A stretch of DNA of 64,000 nucleotides from Pseudomonas fluorescens (GCF_902497745.1 NZ_CABVHJ010000012.1:124001-188000), one strand, 5' to 3'; positions 50,238-59,148 are shown, counted from the stretch's first letter. Notes: a model not told the origin generated them from the sequence alone. A program made the numbers and translations.

Positions 50238-53200
50238 TCAGTCGAGTTCCAGCACCACGACCCGTTGTCCGGCGCGCACCGCTGAACCGGGTTGCACGCG
50301 AATCTCGCGCACCACCCCGGCCAGCGGCGCGAGTACCGGGATTTCCATCTTCATCGACTCGAGAATCACCAACACGTCACCCGCCGCGACACGGCTGCCG
50401 GCTTCGACCTGCACCTGCCAGAGATTGCCGGCAATGTGGCTGTCGACGCTGTGTTCTCCGTCGGCTAGCAGCGCGTCTTCGCTGGACTCCGCCACGGCTT
50501 CTTCGCTGTCGAAATGTGCTTGACCGCTGGCGATCCAGCGTTCGCGCTCGGCGTTGAACGCGCCCTGTTGCTGGGCACGAAAGGCACTGATGCCTTCGGC
50601 TTCGCGACCGAGAAACGCCTGATAATCGGCAAGGTTGAGCTGGCTCTGTTCGATGTTGAGATCGAAGCGCCCCAGCGGAAAATCGCGGCGAATGCGCAGC
50701 AGCTCGTCGGCGCTGACCGGGTAGAAACGGATCTGATCGAAGAAGCGCAGCAGCCATGGTTTGCCGTCGAACGCGGCGACTTCGCGGTAGCGATTCCACA
50801 TCTGCAAGGTGCGTCCGACAAACTGATAACCGCCGGGGCCTTCCATGCCGTACACGCACATATAGGCGCCGCCGATGCCTACCGAGTTTTCGGCGGTCCA
50901 GGTGCGTGCCGGGTTGTATTTGGTCGTCACCAAGCGATGGCGCGGGTCGAGCGGCGTGGCCACCGGCGCACCGAGGTAAACGTCGCCAAGGCCCATCACC
51001 AGATAGCTTGCATCGAATACCGTGCGCTGCACTTCGTCGAGGTTCGGCAGGTCGTTGATGCGGCGGATGAACTCCAGATTGCTCGGGCACCACGGCGCAT
51101 CCTTGCGCACGGTGGTCATGTATTTCTCGATGGCCAACTGGCAGGCCGGGTCGTCCCACGACAGCGGCAAATGCACAATACGTGACGGCACTTGCAGATC
51201 GTTGGCCGCGCACACCGCGTCCCATTCGCCGGCGACGATGCCGAGCAGATCGGCGAGTGGCAGCTGCTCCGGCTGGTAGTGGATTTGCAATGAGCGAATG
51301 CCGGGGGTGAGGTCGATCACGCCGTGCAGGGATTTGCTTTCCAGTGCCTGCATGAGGGCATGGGCGCGGAAGCGCAGAACAAGATTGAGTTCAGGCTCGC
51401 CGATTTCCAGCAGTAAATGAGTGTCGCCAGAAACCCGCGCAACAAGCCGCACATCCCCCTGACCCAACGCCAAAACTACAGGCGACGTCAAACCCTGTGG
51501 GAGCGAGCCTGCTCGCGAATGCGCTGGGTCATTCAATACTGATGTGTCTGAAATATCGCCTTCGCGAGCAGGCTCGCTCCCACAGGGGAGATTCCATTTC
51601 AGGGCTAGGTTGCGGGCGGTTTCGAGATTGACCGGAATGAACTGGATTTTATCGCCGGCCTTGAGCTGCCCCAGTTGCCACAAATCCGCCTCGATCACCG
51701 TCACCGGGCAAACAAAACCGCCAAGGCTCGGGCCATCCGGGCCGAGGATCACCGGCATGTCGCCGGTGAAATCCACCGCGCCGATCGCATACGGATTGTC
51801 ATGAATATTCGACGGATGCAACCCAGCCTCGCCACCGTCGGCCCGCACCCACTCAGGCTTCGGCCCGATCAGCCGGACACCGGTGCGACTGGAGTTGAAA
51901 TGCACTTCCCACTGGGTTTCAAAAAAAGTGCCGATGTAATTTTCGGTGAAATATTCCGGCGCAGCGTGCGGGCCGTAAATCACCCGAATCTGCCGCACCG
52001 CCGGCAACGCGGTGATGTGCTGTTCGGCCAGCTGCTGACCAGCACGGCGGTCAGTCAGCGCAGGGATATGCAATACATCCCCGGCACGCAACGCCCGTCC
52101 GCCATGTCCACCAAACTGGCCAAGGGTGAAAGTGCTTTTGCTGCCCAGATAATCCGGCACCTGCAAACCACCGCGCAGACACAGATAACTGCGTGCCCCG
52201 GCGCCGCTGATGCTGCCCAGATGCAACGTCGCGCCCGCCGGGATCAGCAGGGCAGTGTTCATCGGCACATTTTCACCCTCAAGCGTCAGGCCAATCGGCG
52301 CACCCGTCACCGCGATCACCGCTTCACAGTTGAAGCGCAGCAACGGCCCGCTCATGGTGATTTCCAGCGCCGCCGCACTTTCAGCATTGCCGAGCAAGCG
52401 ATTGCCCAGACGCAATGCACGGCTGTCCATCGGCCCCGATGGCGGCACACCGACAGCCCAATAACCGAGGCGACCGGGATAATCCTGCACGCTGGTTTGC
52501 GTGCCGGCGCTGAGCACTTCGAAAGTGTTGGCGCGATAGACCAGACCCTCCAGGCAACGGGTCCACGGCTCACCGCTGGCGAATGGAGCATCGAGGAGAA
52601 TCTGCCGCAGGTAATCGCGGTTGGTTTCCACGCCGTACAACAGACTGTCGCCCAGCGCTTGATGCAACTCGGCACGCGCCTGTTCGCGGGTTGGCGCCCA
52701 GGTAATGACTTTGGCAATCATCGGATCGAAATACGGCGGGATCTCGCAGCCAGCCTCAACCCAGGTATCGATGCGCAGTTGAATACCGTTGGCTGGCGGA
52801 AACTCCACTGCCGTCAGCAGGCCCGGGCTCGGCTGGAAATCGCGCCCCGGATCTTCTGCATACAACCGCGCCTGAATCGCATGGCCTTCGGGTTGCAAAC
52901 CACGTATGAGTTCGCTCAGCGGCGGCAGATCACCGGCCGCCAACTCGACCATCCAGCGCACCAGATCGACGCCCCAGACCTGTTCAGTGACGCCGTGTTC
53001 CACCTGCAACCGCGTGTTCACTTCAAGAAAATAGAAACGCTGCGCCTCGCTGTCAAAGACGAACTCCACGGTGCCGGCGCTGCGGTAGTTCACCGCTTTC
53101 GCCAGTTTGATCGCCGCTGCGCACAGCTCATCGGCCATGCCGTCCGGCAGGTTCGGCGCCGGGGTTTCTTCGAGTACTTTCTGATTGCGCCGCTGCACCG

Positions 53201-53885
53201 AGCAGTCGCGCACGCCGAGGGCGATGACTTCACCGCGACCGTCGCCGAACAACTGAACTTCCAGATGACGGGCGCGCTGGATGTACTTCTCGATGAATAC
53301 GCCGGCATCGCTGAAATTGTTCTGGCCGAGGCGTTTGACTGCCTCAAAGGATTCGCTCAATTCGCTGGCGCTGCGGCACACGCGCATGCCGATGCCGCCA
53401 CCGCCGGCGGTGCTTTTCAGCATCACCGGGTAGCCGACCTGTTCACCGGCAATCAGCGCGGCGTCGAGGCTGTCGAGCAGTTCGGTGCCTTCGAGCATGG
53501 GCACACCGTGTTGTTTGGCCAGCACGCGGGCGGTGTGCTTGAGGCCGAACACGCGAAGTTGCTCGGGCGTCGGGCCGATGAAGGCGATTTTCTGCGCTTC
53601 ACAGGCTTCGGCGAACGCAGCGTTTTCCGAGAGAAATCCGTAGCCGGGATGGATCGCCGTGGCGCCGCTTTGTTTGGCAATGGCGAGGATCTTTTCGACG
53701 GCCAGATAAGTGCCGGCAGCAGCGCCTTCACCGAGGCTGTGGGCTTCATCGGCGTGCAGGATGTGCAGGCTGGCGGCGTCGGCTTCGGAATACACCGCCA
53801 CACCTTTGACCTGCAGTGAAGCGAGGGTGCGCAGGATGCGGCAGGCGATGGCGCCACGGTTGGCGATGAGGACTTTTTCGAACAT
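50238..53885 (-). CDS. Biotin-dependent urea/guanidine carboxylase, with an in-frame REP insertion
   Basis: This 1215-residue enzyme has a biotin carboxylase domain (about 1-450: ANRGAIACRILRTL, STAGGGGIGMRV, FLEVNTRLQVEHGVTE), the two carboxyltransferase domains of the KipA/AHS2 type (about 475-755, starting QTSVQDYPGRLGYWAVGVPPSGPMD) and KipI/AHS1 type (about 800-1050), then a C-terminal biotinyl domain with ESMKME (Lys near 1179). Context (guanidine-I riboswitch, DUF1989 proteins) says guanidine, not urea, is the substrate: ATP + bicarbonate + guanidine to carboxyguanidine. Residues about 764-796 are encoded by a complete REP doublet inserted in frame, in the linker between the two carboxyltransferase domains. 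The ATG at 53885 was chosen. Confidence 0.9.
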   Translation of the reverse strand: MFEKVLIANRGAIACRILRTLASLQVKGVAVYSEADAASLHILHADEAHSLGEGAAAGTYLAVEKILAIAKQSGATAIHPGYGFLSENAAFAEACEAQKIAFIGPTPEQLRVFGLKHTARVLAKQHGVPMLEGTELLDSLDAALIAGEQVGYPVMLKSTAGGGGIGMRVCRSASELSESFEAVKRLGQNNFSDAGVFIEKYIQRARHLEVQLFGDGRGEVIALGVRDCSVQRRNQKVLEETPAPNLPDGMADELCAAAIKLAKAVNYRSAGTVEFVFDSEAQRFYFLEVNTRLQVEHGVTEQVWGVDLVRWMVELAAGDLPPLSELIRGLQPEGHAIQARLYAEDPGRDFQPSPGLLTAVEFPPANGIQLRIDTWVEAGCEIPPYFDPMIAKVITWAPTREQARAELHQALGDSLLYGVETNRDYLRQILLDAPFASGEPWTRCLEGLVYRANTFEVLSAGTQTSVQDYPGRLGYWAVGVPPSGPMDSRALRLGNRLLGNAESAAALEITMSGPLLRFNCEAVIAVTGAPIGLTLEGENVPMNTALLIPAGATLHLGSISGAGARSYLCLRGGLQVPDYLGSKSTFTLGQFGGHGGRALRAGDVLHIPALTDRRAGQQLAEQHITALPAVRQIRVIYGPHAAPEYFTENYIGTFFETQWEVHFNSSRTGVRLIGPKPEWVRADGGEAGLHPSNIHDNPYAIGAVDFTGDMPVILGPDGPSLGGFVCPVTVIEADLWQLGQLKAGDKIQFIPVNLETARNLALKWNLPCGSEPAREGDISDTSVLNDPAHSRAGSLPQGLTSPVVLALGQGDVRLVARVSGDTHLLLEIGEPELNLVLRFRAHALMQALESKSLHGVIDLTPGIRSLQIHYQPEQLPLADLLGIVAGEWDAVCAANDLQVPSRIVHLPLSWDDPACQLAIEKYMTTVRKDAPWCPSNLEFIRRINDLPNLDEVQRTVFDASYLVMGLGDVYLGAPVATPLDPRHRLVTTKYNPARTWTAENSVGIGGAYMCVYGMEGPGGYQFVGRTLQMWNRYREVAAFDGKPWLLRFFDQIRFYPVSADELLRIRRDFPLGRFDLNIEQSQLNLADYQAFLGREAEGISAFRAQQQGAFNAERERWIASGQAHFDSEEAVAESSEDALLADGEHSVDSHIAGNLWQVQVEAGSRVAAGDVLVILESMKMEIPVLAPLAGVVREIRVQPGSAVRAGQRVVVLELD
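51496..51594. repeat. REP doublet inserted in frame inside the carboxylase gene
   Basis: TGTGGGAGCGAGCCTGCTCG and its inverted partner lie wholly inside coding sequence. The element is 99 bases long, exactly 33 codons, and adds CGSEPAREGD...AHSRAGSLPQG without a stop or frame change. All other doublets in the window are intergenic. Confidence 0.93.
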
Positions 53886-53987
53886 GGCATAACCCCTGAA
53901 GGGGAAGCGGGCCGTCCCGCCGTTTTTCGACAGACATCCGGGCCGTCCCGGATGAAAAAACCACCAATTCCAAACCACCTCGGATCC

Positions 53988-54076
53988 TGTGGGAGCGAGC
54001 TTGCTCGCGAATGCGATGTGTCAGTCAGCATTGATGTTTCTGATGCAACGCCTTCGCGAGCAAGCTCGCTCCCACA
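53988..54076. repeat. REP doublet
   Basis: TGTGGGAGCGAGCTTGCTCG and its inverted partner lie in the 280-base gap between the DUF1989 gene and the carboxylase gene, inside the presumed operon, where it may tune relative mRNA levels. Confidence 0.92.
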
Positions 54077-54165
54077 TTTTGATCAGGGGTGTTTGGGGGA
54101 TTTCAGGCACTGCCCGGAACGCGCCTGGCACAGTGCAAAAAGCCAACGGCGCAGTCGATTTAAAT

Positions 54166-54807
54166 TCAGTTCCATACCAGCAGCTCCGCAGGTGTCGGGT
54201 TGTAGGCGTTGCACGGGTTGTTCAGTTGCGGACAGTTGGAAATCAGCACGATGACATCCATCTCCGCACGCAAATCAACGTACTTGCCCGGCGCCGAAAT
54301 CCCGTCTTCGAACGTCAGCCCGCCATCCGCCGTGACCGGTACATTCATGAAGAAATTGATGTTCGGCCCGATGTCGCCTTTGCCCAGTCGCCCGTCATGG
54401 ATGCAGGCGCGCAGGTAGTTGTCGCGGCAGCTGTGCATGTAGCGTTTTTCCAGGGCGTAGCGCACGGTGTTGCTCTCTTGTGCGCAGGCGCCGCCGAGGG
54501 TGTCGTGGCGTCCGCAAGTGTCGGCGACGATGGTCAGCATCGCGTGGCCGAGGTTGGAATACAGCACGCTGCCGGTGCTCAGGTAGACGCTGTTCTGTCG
54601 ACGCAAGGTGCGTTGCACGTCGTAGCGTTCCTTGGGATTGGCGAGGCTGTAGAACAAGGTATCGACGGCCTGATTGCCTTCCAGGTCGAGAATGCGCAGG
54701 GTCTGGCCAGCCTTGACCTCCATCAGCCAGGGTTCACCGGCCGGGATCGTGGCGCGGTACACCGCTGTGTCGGGTTGGTTTTGCGAAGTGGCGATAGCAA
54801 CTGACAT
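54166..54807 (-). CDS. DUF1989 protein, probable carboxyguanidine deiminase subunit (UAAP2)
   Basis: This 213-residue protein belongs to the urea-carboxylase-associated DUF1989 family: YRATIPAGEPWLMEVKAGQTLRILDLEGNQAVDTLFYS, then ADTCGRHDTLGGACAQESN and RDNYLRACIHDGRLGKGDIGPNINFFMNVPV. Work on riboswitch-linked operons showed that such pairs form a deiminase turning carboxyguanidine into allophanate plus ammonia. Conserved Cys and His (DTCGRHD) suggest a metal site. It is 11 bases downstream of its partner (54819-55556). The functional name is by family and context. Confidence 0.82.
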   Translation of the reverse strand: MSVAIATSQNQPDTAVYRATIPAGEPWLMEVKAGQTLRILDLEGNQAVDTLFYSLANPKERYDVQRTLRRQNSVYLSTGSVLYSNLGHAMLTIVADTCGRHDTLGGACAQESNTVRYALEKRYMHSCRDNYLRACIHDGRLGKGDIGPNINFFMNVPVTADGGLTFEDGISAPGKYVDLRAEMDVIVLISNCPQLNNPCNAYNPTPAELLVWN

Positions 54808-54818
54808 GGCAGCGATCC

Positions 54819-55556
54819 TCAGGCGAACAAACGGTCGGTGTTGATAAAGCCGCGCTCATTTTCCGGGCGCGAGGTGCGGCAGTGTTCGGCGACGCTGGCG
54901 TCGGCGTTCATCCAGCTCAGCTTCAGCGGTTTTGGCGCGTATTCCGGCGCCGGATCCATCGGGTGTTGCAGCGCGGTGAGCACCACCAGCGTGTCCATCG
55001 GTGCGTACAGTTCGATGTAATCGCCAGCCTTGGAATTGCCCTCGATGAAATGGAAGCGCCCGGCCTCATCGACGTTCACGCGGCTGAACAGATTGAGCGT
55101 CATCAGCAGATCGGACAGGCCCAGCCCCCACTTGCCGAGCTCCACCAGCAGGTTGTCGGTGCCGTTGCGGAAGAAGCCGTTGCGCAGTTCCTGATAGCGG
55201 CCCTGACCGTACTTCTGCGCGACTTCTTCGGCGCAGAGCACGCCGCCGAGGCTGTCGCTCCAGCCGCAGGTGTCGGCGGTGATTGCGGCGAGTACTCGGC
55301 CCATGTCCGAGTACAGGCAATGGCCGGCGGTGAGCTTGGCGGTATGTTGGCATTTGAGGCTGTCGGGCAGGTTCAGCCGTTCGGTTTTTTCATTGGCGTT
55401 GAGCAGGGTCAGGCTGACGTTGGCGCCGCCGCGCAGATCGGTCAGGCGCAGCAATTGGCCGCGCTTCAGCACGAAGGAACGGTGGCCGCCGCCGGGGAGC
55501 ATTTCTTCGGCGAACGTTGGGAACAGTTGGGTCGAATCAGTCATCGGCTTATTCAT
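54819..55556 (-). CDS. DUF1989 protein, probable carboxyguanidine deiminase subunit (UAAP1)
   Basis: This 245-residue relative of the downstream DUF1989 protein has EEMLPGGGHRSFVLKRGQLLRLTDLRGGANVSLTLLNA, ADTCGWSDSLGGVLCAEEV and NLLVELGKWGLGLSDLLMTLNLFSRVNV. As the partner subunit it would complete the heterodimeric deiminase between guanidine carboxylase and allophanate hydrolase. RBS GAGAGGAC precedes the ATG. It follows the ABC ATPase gene by 13 bases. Substrate assignment is inferred from the riboswitch and published family work, not from a visible active site. Confidence 0.82.
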   Translation of the reverse strand: MNKPMTDSTQLFPTFAEEMLPGGGHRSFVLKRGQLLRLTDLRGGANVSLTLLNANEKTERLNLPDSLKCQHTAKLTAGHCLYSDMGRVLAAITADTCGWSDSLGGVLCAEEVAQKYGQGRYQELRNGFFRNGTDNLLVELGKWGLGLSDLLMTLNLFSRVNVDEAGRFHFIEGNSKAGDYIELYAPMDTLVVLTALQHPMDPAPEYAPKPLKLSWMNADASVAEHCRTSRPENERGFINTDRLFA

Positions 55557-55569
55557 CGGAGCAGTCCTC

Positions 55570-56358
55570 TCAAGCGGTGCGAAGGGCGCCTGCCAGTGGC
55601 AACGGCAGGGCGTCGACGGCGGCGCGTTGGGCGCGGCGGTCGCTGTTCAAAGGGATGTCGTAGGTGATGCGTGCGCCATAGGCGCCGGGGGCGTGCGGGT
55701 CGAGGCGCACCTTGTCGAACACCAGCAGACGGGTGCCGAGGCTGAAGCCTTCGGATAAGTCATGGGTGACCATGAACACGGTCAGTCTGGTCTCGCGCCA
55801 CAGCTCCAGCAGCAAGGCGTGCATGTCTTTGCGGATGCCCGGATCGAGCGCGCCGAACGGTTCGTCGAGCAGCAACACGCGCGGCTTCATGATCAGTGCC
55901 TGGGCAATCGCCAGACGTTGCTGCATGCCGCCGGACAACTGCGCCGGGTATTTGTCCAGCGCATGGCCGAGGCCGACTTTGTCCAGCAATGCCGCAGCCT
56001 GTTCGCGCGCCTCGCGTTTGGCGCTGCCGAACAGCCGACCGAGCAACGGCGCACGCGGCAATTCGAGGCCGAGGGCGACGTTGTCGAGCACGCTCAAATG
56101 CGGGAACACCGAGTAGCGCTGGAACACCACGCCACGGCTGGCATCCGGCTCGCTGGCCAGCGGCTGACCGTCGAGCAGGATCTCGCCGCGACTCGCCGTT
56201 TCCTGACCGAGCAGCAGGCGCAGGAAGGTCGATTTACCGCAACCGGACGCGCCGACCAAAGTGCAGAATTCACCCTCGTTGACGCTCAGGTTCAAGCCTT
56301 CCAGCACGACCTGATCGGCGTATTGCTGCCAGACGTTTTTTACCGTGATGAAGCTCAT
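55570..56358 (-). CDS. ABC transporter ATP-binding protein (guanidine uptake, inferred)
   Basis: This 262-residue ATPase of the nitrate/sulfonate/taurine (NitT/TauT) type has Walker A GASGCGKST, the Q-loop VFQRYSVFPHL, signature LSGGMQQRLAIAQAL, Walker B VLLLDEPFGALD and switch His VTHD. It powers the importer formed with the neighbouring permease and binding protein. The ATG at 56358 overlaps the permease stop (ATGA). A longer open reading runs into the permease gene and was rejected. The cargo is inferred to be guanidine from the riboswitch. Confidence 0.88.
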   Translation of the reverse strand: MSFITVKNVWQQYADQVVLEGLNLSVNEGEFCTLVGASGCGKSTFLRLLLGQETASRGEILLDGQPLASEPDASRGVVFQRYSVFPHLSVLDNVALGLELPRAPLLGRLFGSAKREAREQAAALLDKVGLGHALDKYPAQLSGGMQQRLAIAQALIMKPRVLLLDEPFGALDPGIRKDMHALLLELWRETRLTVFMVTHDLSEGFSLGTRLLVFDKVRLDPHAPGAYGARITYDIPLNSDRRAQRAAVDALPLPLAGALRTA

Positions 56359-57170
56359 TTGGCCGCCCCCTCGTACCAAGGGAAGGCGCGACGGGTCAGG
56401 TATTTCAGGCCCCAATCCATCAGCCAGGCGAGGAGGGTGATCCACACCACATACGGCAGAATCACGTCCATCGCCAGATAGCGTCGCACCAGAAAAATCC
56501 GGTAGCCGAGGCCGTCGGTGGAGGCAATCGCTTCGGCGGCAATCAGGAACAGCCACGCCGAGCCGAGCATCAGCCGCAACGAGATCAGCAAGCGTGGCAG
56601 TAACTGCGGCAGTACCACGCGCAGCATCAGCGTCCAGGTCGAGGCGCCGAGGGTCTGCGCCTTGATCAGCAGTTCGACGGGAATTTCCCGCGCACGCTGT
56701 TCCAGATCACGAGCAAGCGCCGGGGTGATGCCGATGACGATCAGCATGACTTTCGACAACTCGCCCAGACCGAAGACGATGAACAGAATCGGCAGGATCG
56801 CCAGCGGCGGCACCATCGACAGCACCGTCAACAGCGGCGACAGTGGTGCGCCAAACAGCGGCAACGTGCCGGCGGCGATGCCCAGGCACAGCCCGGCCAG
56901 TGCAGCGATGCCGAGACCAATGGCCAGTCGTCGCAGACTCGACGCGGTGTCCTGCCACAACAGGTAGTCACCGGTGCGGCTGTCGGCATTCAAGGCCAGA
57001 CGTTTCACCGCGTCGCTCATCTGTACGGCGCTGGGCAGCAGTTTGTCGTTGGGGTTGTCCGCCAGGCGCTCGGCCGAGCCCATGAAATAGGCGAACAGCA
57101 ACAGAGCGAACGGCAGAATCACCAGCAACAGGCGACTGGGGCGATCCGGGTGGCGATTGATCAGGCGCAT
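56355..57170 (-). CDS. ABC transporter permease (guanidine uptake, inferred)
   Basis: This 271-residue inner-membrane permease of the SsuC/TauC type has about six helices and the cytoplasmic coupling loop (EIPVELLIKAQTLGASTWTLMLRVVLPQLLPRLLISLRLMLGSAWLF). An ATG at 57170 has GGAGG eight bases upstream; the TTG two codons earlier sits too close to it. The stop overlaps the ATPase start. It is 18 bases downstream of the binding-protein gene. Confidence 0.88.
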   Translation of the reverse strand: MRLINRHPDRPSRLLLVILPFALLLFAYFMGSAERLADNPNDKLLPSAVQMSDAVKRLALNADSRTGDYLLWQDTASSLRRLAIGLGIAALAGLCLGIAAGTLPLFGAPLSPLLTVLSMVPPLAILPILFIVFGLGELSKVMLIVIGITPALARDLEQRAREIPVELLIKAQTLGASTWTLMLRVVLPQLLPRLLISLRLMLGSAWLFLIAAEAIASTDGLGYRIFLVRRYLAMDVILPYVVWITLLAWLMDWGLKYLTRRAFPWYEGAAK

Positions 57171-57188
57171 GGCCAAATCCTCCGTGGC

Positions 57189-58256
57189 TTACAGCTTGGC
57201 GTCGGCGGCCATCTGCACGTAGGTCGGATCGAAACGCAGCTTGAGGTTGCCGGTATCGCCACTGGTCACGCCGTTGGCGAAGGCCATGCCGACCGCGCTG
57301 GTGTCTTTCGCGCCTTCACCGAGCAAGCCGTGCTGGAAGGAGAATTCGGCGACCTTGCGCATGGTTTCCGGCAGTTGCTTGCTGGTGGCGAAACTCAGCG
57401 CTTCGCTCGGTGTGGCGAACAGTTTGGTGGTGTCGAGTTGCGCTTGGAATCCGGCCAGATCAGTGCCTGAGGCCTTGGCCATGTGCTCCAGCGCGGCTTT
57501 GCTCGCAGCGTTCTTGGCGTTCATCAGCTCGACCACTTCGAACCACGCCCCGGTCAGCGCTTTGCCCAGCGCCGGGTTGTCTTTGAGGGTGGCGCTGTTG
57601 ACCACCATCATGTCCATGATCTCGCCGGGAATCTGGCTGGAATTGAACACCTCGGTCACACCCGGTTTGGCCTTGATATCCGAGAGCATCGGGTTCCAGG
57701 TGGTCACGGCGTTGACCTGTTCGGTGTTGAAGGCGGCAGAGATATCGGCGTCGGAAGTGTTAACCACTTTCAGGTCTTTTTCGGTCAGATCGACCGAGTC
57801 CAGTGCGCGAGCCAGCAGGTAGTGCGAGACCGACAGTTCGACCAGATTGACGTCCATGCCCTTGAGGTCGGTGACCTTTTTGCCGTCGCCCTTGAGGACA
57901 ATGCCGTCGTTGCCGTTGGAGAAATCGCTGACGATCAGCGCGGTGCTGTCGACGCCGCCAGCGGCCGGAATGGTCAGCGCATCCATGTTGGTCATGGTGC
58001 AGCCGTCGAACTGGCCGGCGGTGTACTGGTTGATCGATTCGACGTAGTCATTGAGCTGCACGACGTCGATCTTGATCCCGTACTTCTTCGCCCATTTGTC
58101 GACGATGCCCTGGCTGCCGGCGTATTCCCATGGCATCCAGCCGGCGTAAATCGTCCAGCACACGCTGAAGTGATCTTTCTGAGCGGCGGGGGCTTGGCTG
58201 CTGATGAGCGCGGCGAATGCGGCGGCGAGCAGGGCGGGCAGACGTAGTCGGGTCAT
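57189..58256 (-). CDS. ABC transporter periplasmic binding protein (guanidine uptake, inferred)
   Basis: This 355-residue protein has a signal peptide ending SSQAPAAQKDHF and a NitT/TauT-type binding fold: VCWTIYAGWMPWEYAGSQGIVDKWAKKYG, YVESINQYTAGQFDGCTMTNMDALTIPAAGGVDSTALI and NTEQVNAVTTWNPMLSDI. It would bind the substrate for the ABC importer. It is the first gene of the operon, directly behind the guanidine-I riboswitch, so guanidine (or guanidinium) is the likely ligand; older annotation would call it a urea or nitrate binding protein. The ATG at 58256 follows GGAGAAACC. Confidence 0.88.
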   Translation of the reverse strand: MTRLRLPALLAAAFAALISSQAPAAQKDHFSVCWTIYAGWMPWEYAGSQGIVDKWAKKYGIKIDVVQLNDYVESINQYTAGQFDGCTMTNMDALTIPAAGGVDSTALIVSDFSNGNDGIVLKGDGKKVTDLKGMDVNLVELSVSHYLLARALDSVDLTEKDLKVVNTSDADISAAFNTEQVNAVTTWNPMLSDIKAKPGVTEVFNSSQIPGEIMDMMVVNSATLKDNPALGKALTGAWFEVVELMNAKNAASKAALEHMAKASGTDLAGFQAQLDTTKLFATPSEALSFATSKQLPETMRKVAEFSFQHGLLGEGAKDTSAVGMAFANGVTSGDTGNLKLRFDPTYVQMAADAKL

Positions 58257-58319
58257 GGTGGTTTCTCCAGTTGATCGAGGACGGACAGGAAGGCAACGCG
58301 GCACCGCGAACGGTGGCTT

Positions 58320-58412
58320 GTCTCCCGGGCTTTTGTCCCGCCGTGTAACCTCAACTGGAGGTCGCCAACTCTCGGACCAGCCACTCGCGATTGCGAGCCG
58401 GAACCCTAGTCA
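58320..58412 (-). ncRNA. Guanidine-I (ykkC) riboswitch
   Basis: On the minus strand the aptamer carries the conserved blocks in order: CTAGGGTTCCG, a variable hairpin, GGTCCGAGAGTTGGCGACC, GAGGTTACACGGCGGG, and ACAAAAGCCCGGGAGA. These match the guanidine-I consensus as I know it. A CACCG-TTCG-CGGTG hairpin follows at about 58300-58318 with no T-run, so control may be translational or by a less obvious terminator. It lies 64 bases before the binding-protein ATG and should switch the operon on when guanidine is present. Confidence 0.93.
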
Positions 58413-58466
58413 GCCATTGCAAATTGTGGTGCCGCGAACCTGTGATGACTCCTGCACGGGTTTGCT

Positions 58467-58485
58467 AAAGCGAGAGGCGTGCCAA
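58467..58485 (-). promoter_or_regulatory. Sigma-54-type promoter of the guanidine operon
   Basis: TTGGCACG-CCTC-TCGCTTT on the minus strand has the -24 GG and -12 GC separated by ten bases, with only one mismatch to TGGCACG-N4-TTGC. Transcription would start near 58458, about 45 bases before the riboswitch aptamer. An inverted repeat GCTGCA-N6-TGCAGC at 58569-58586 could be an enhancer site for NtrC or another activator. Confidence 0.65.
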
Positions 58486-58703
58486 GTCGCGTCAGGCGCT
58501 CTGGTACGGGCGCGTGGGTTGCTTAGGGTTGGCGGCGAGGGCGCTGAGGTGCTTTGTGTTGGTGCGCGGCTGCACCGTGATGCAGCGTGTTCGCCGCTGA
58601 TCCGATGGTTTTGGTGTGTTGGCACTCGGCATGGCTTCTTCAGTCAAAACAGATGTCAGCCGGTCTGTGCCGACTGCTGTCGCAGGTCTTTCAGGAGGCC
58701 GCC

Positions 58704-58967
58704 ATGCTTATTCAAAAAACGTTGCGACGAGTGCTGCTGGGAGCGGTGCTCGGGTTGGGTCTGTCCGGCTGTTATTACTACGCCGGACCCTACGGCGGTT
58801 ACCCCGCTACTTACTACTATCCCGGCTATTACTCACCTTATTCCTACGGCAGTTATTACGGCCCGCGCTACTACGGCGGCGCCCGTTATTACTACGGTGG
58901 CTACGGTTATCGCGGCGGTTACGGGCGGGGTTATCACGGCGGCGGATATCACGGTGGGCACCATTAA
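58704..58967 (+). CDS. Tyr/Gly-rich lipoprotein A
   Basis: This 87-residue protein has a lipoprotein signal (LIQKTLRRVLLGAVLGLGLSGCYYY) with Cys after LSG, then an extremely Tyr- and Gly-rich tail (PYGGYPATYYYPGYYSPYSYGSYYG and onwards) ending in His and Gly. The composition suggests a low-complexity surface or envelope protein. A longer reading was rejected; the ATG at 58704 has AGGAGG upstream. The 15 bases CAGGAGGCCGCCATG at its start are identical to those of the next lipoprotein gene. Confidence 0.78.
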   Translation: MLIQKTLRRVLLGAVLGLGLSGCYYYAGPYGGYPATYYYPGYYSPYSYGSYYGPRYYGGARYYYGGYGYRGGYGRGYHGGGYHGGHH

Positions 58968-59148
58968 TCAGCGGCTGAATGACGGCATTTTTGCGGATGA
59001 ACAAGGTTTCATACATCACTTGTTTCAACTTGTTGCAGGAACGCACCAGATGCCGAAAACGCTGTCTGATTTTTCGACAGTCACCGATTAAATGACTGTC
59101 GCCTGCCAGCGTCGCTGGTGTGGCCAACCCGCGGTCCAGGAGGCCGCC

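Noticed and set aside
51675..53819. 714-residue plus-strand frame opposite the carboxylase gene
   Set aside because: It is an antisense shadow in high-GC DNA with no start signal or domain.
58300..58318. Hairpin after the riboswitch as an intrinsic terminator
   Set aside because: The stem has a mismatch and no T-run follows, so I list it only as a possible expression platform.
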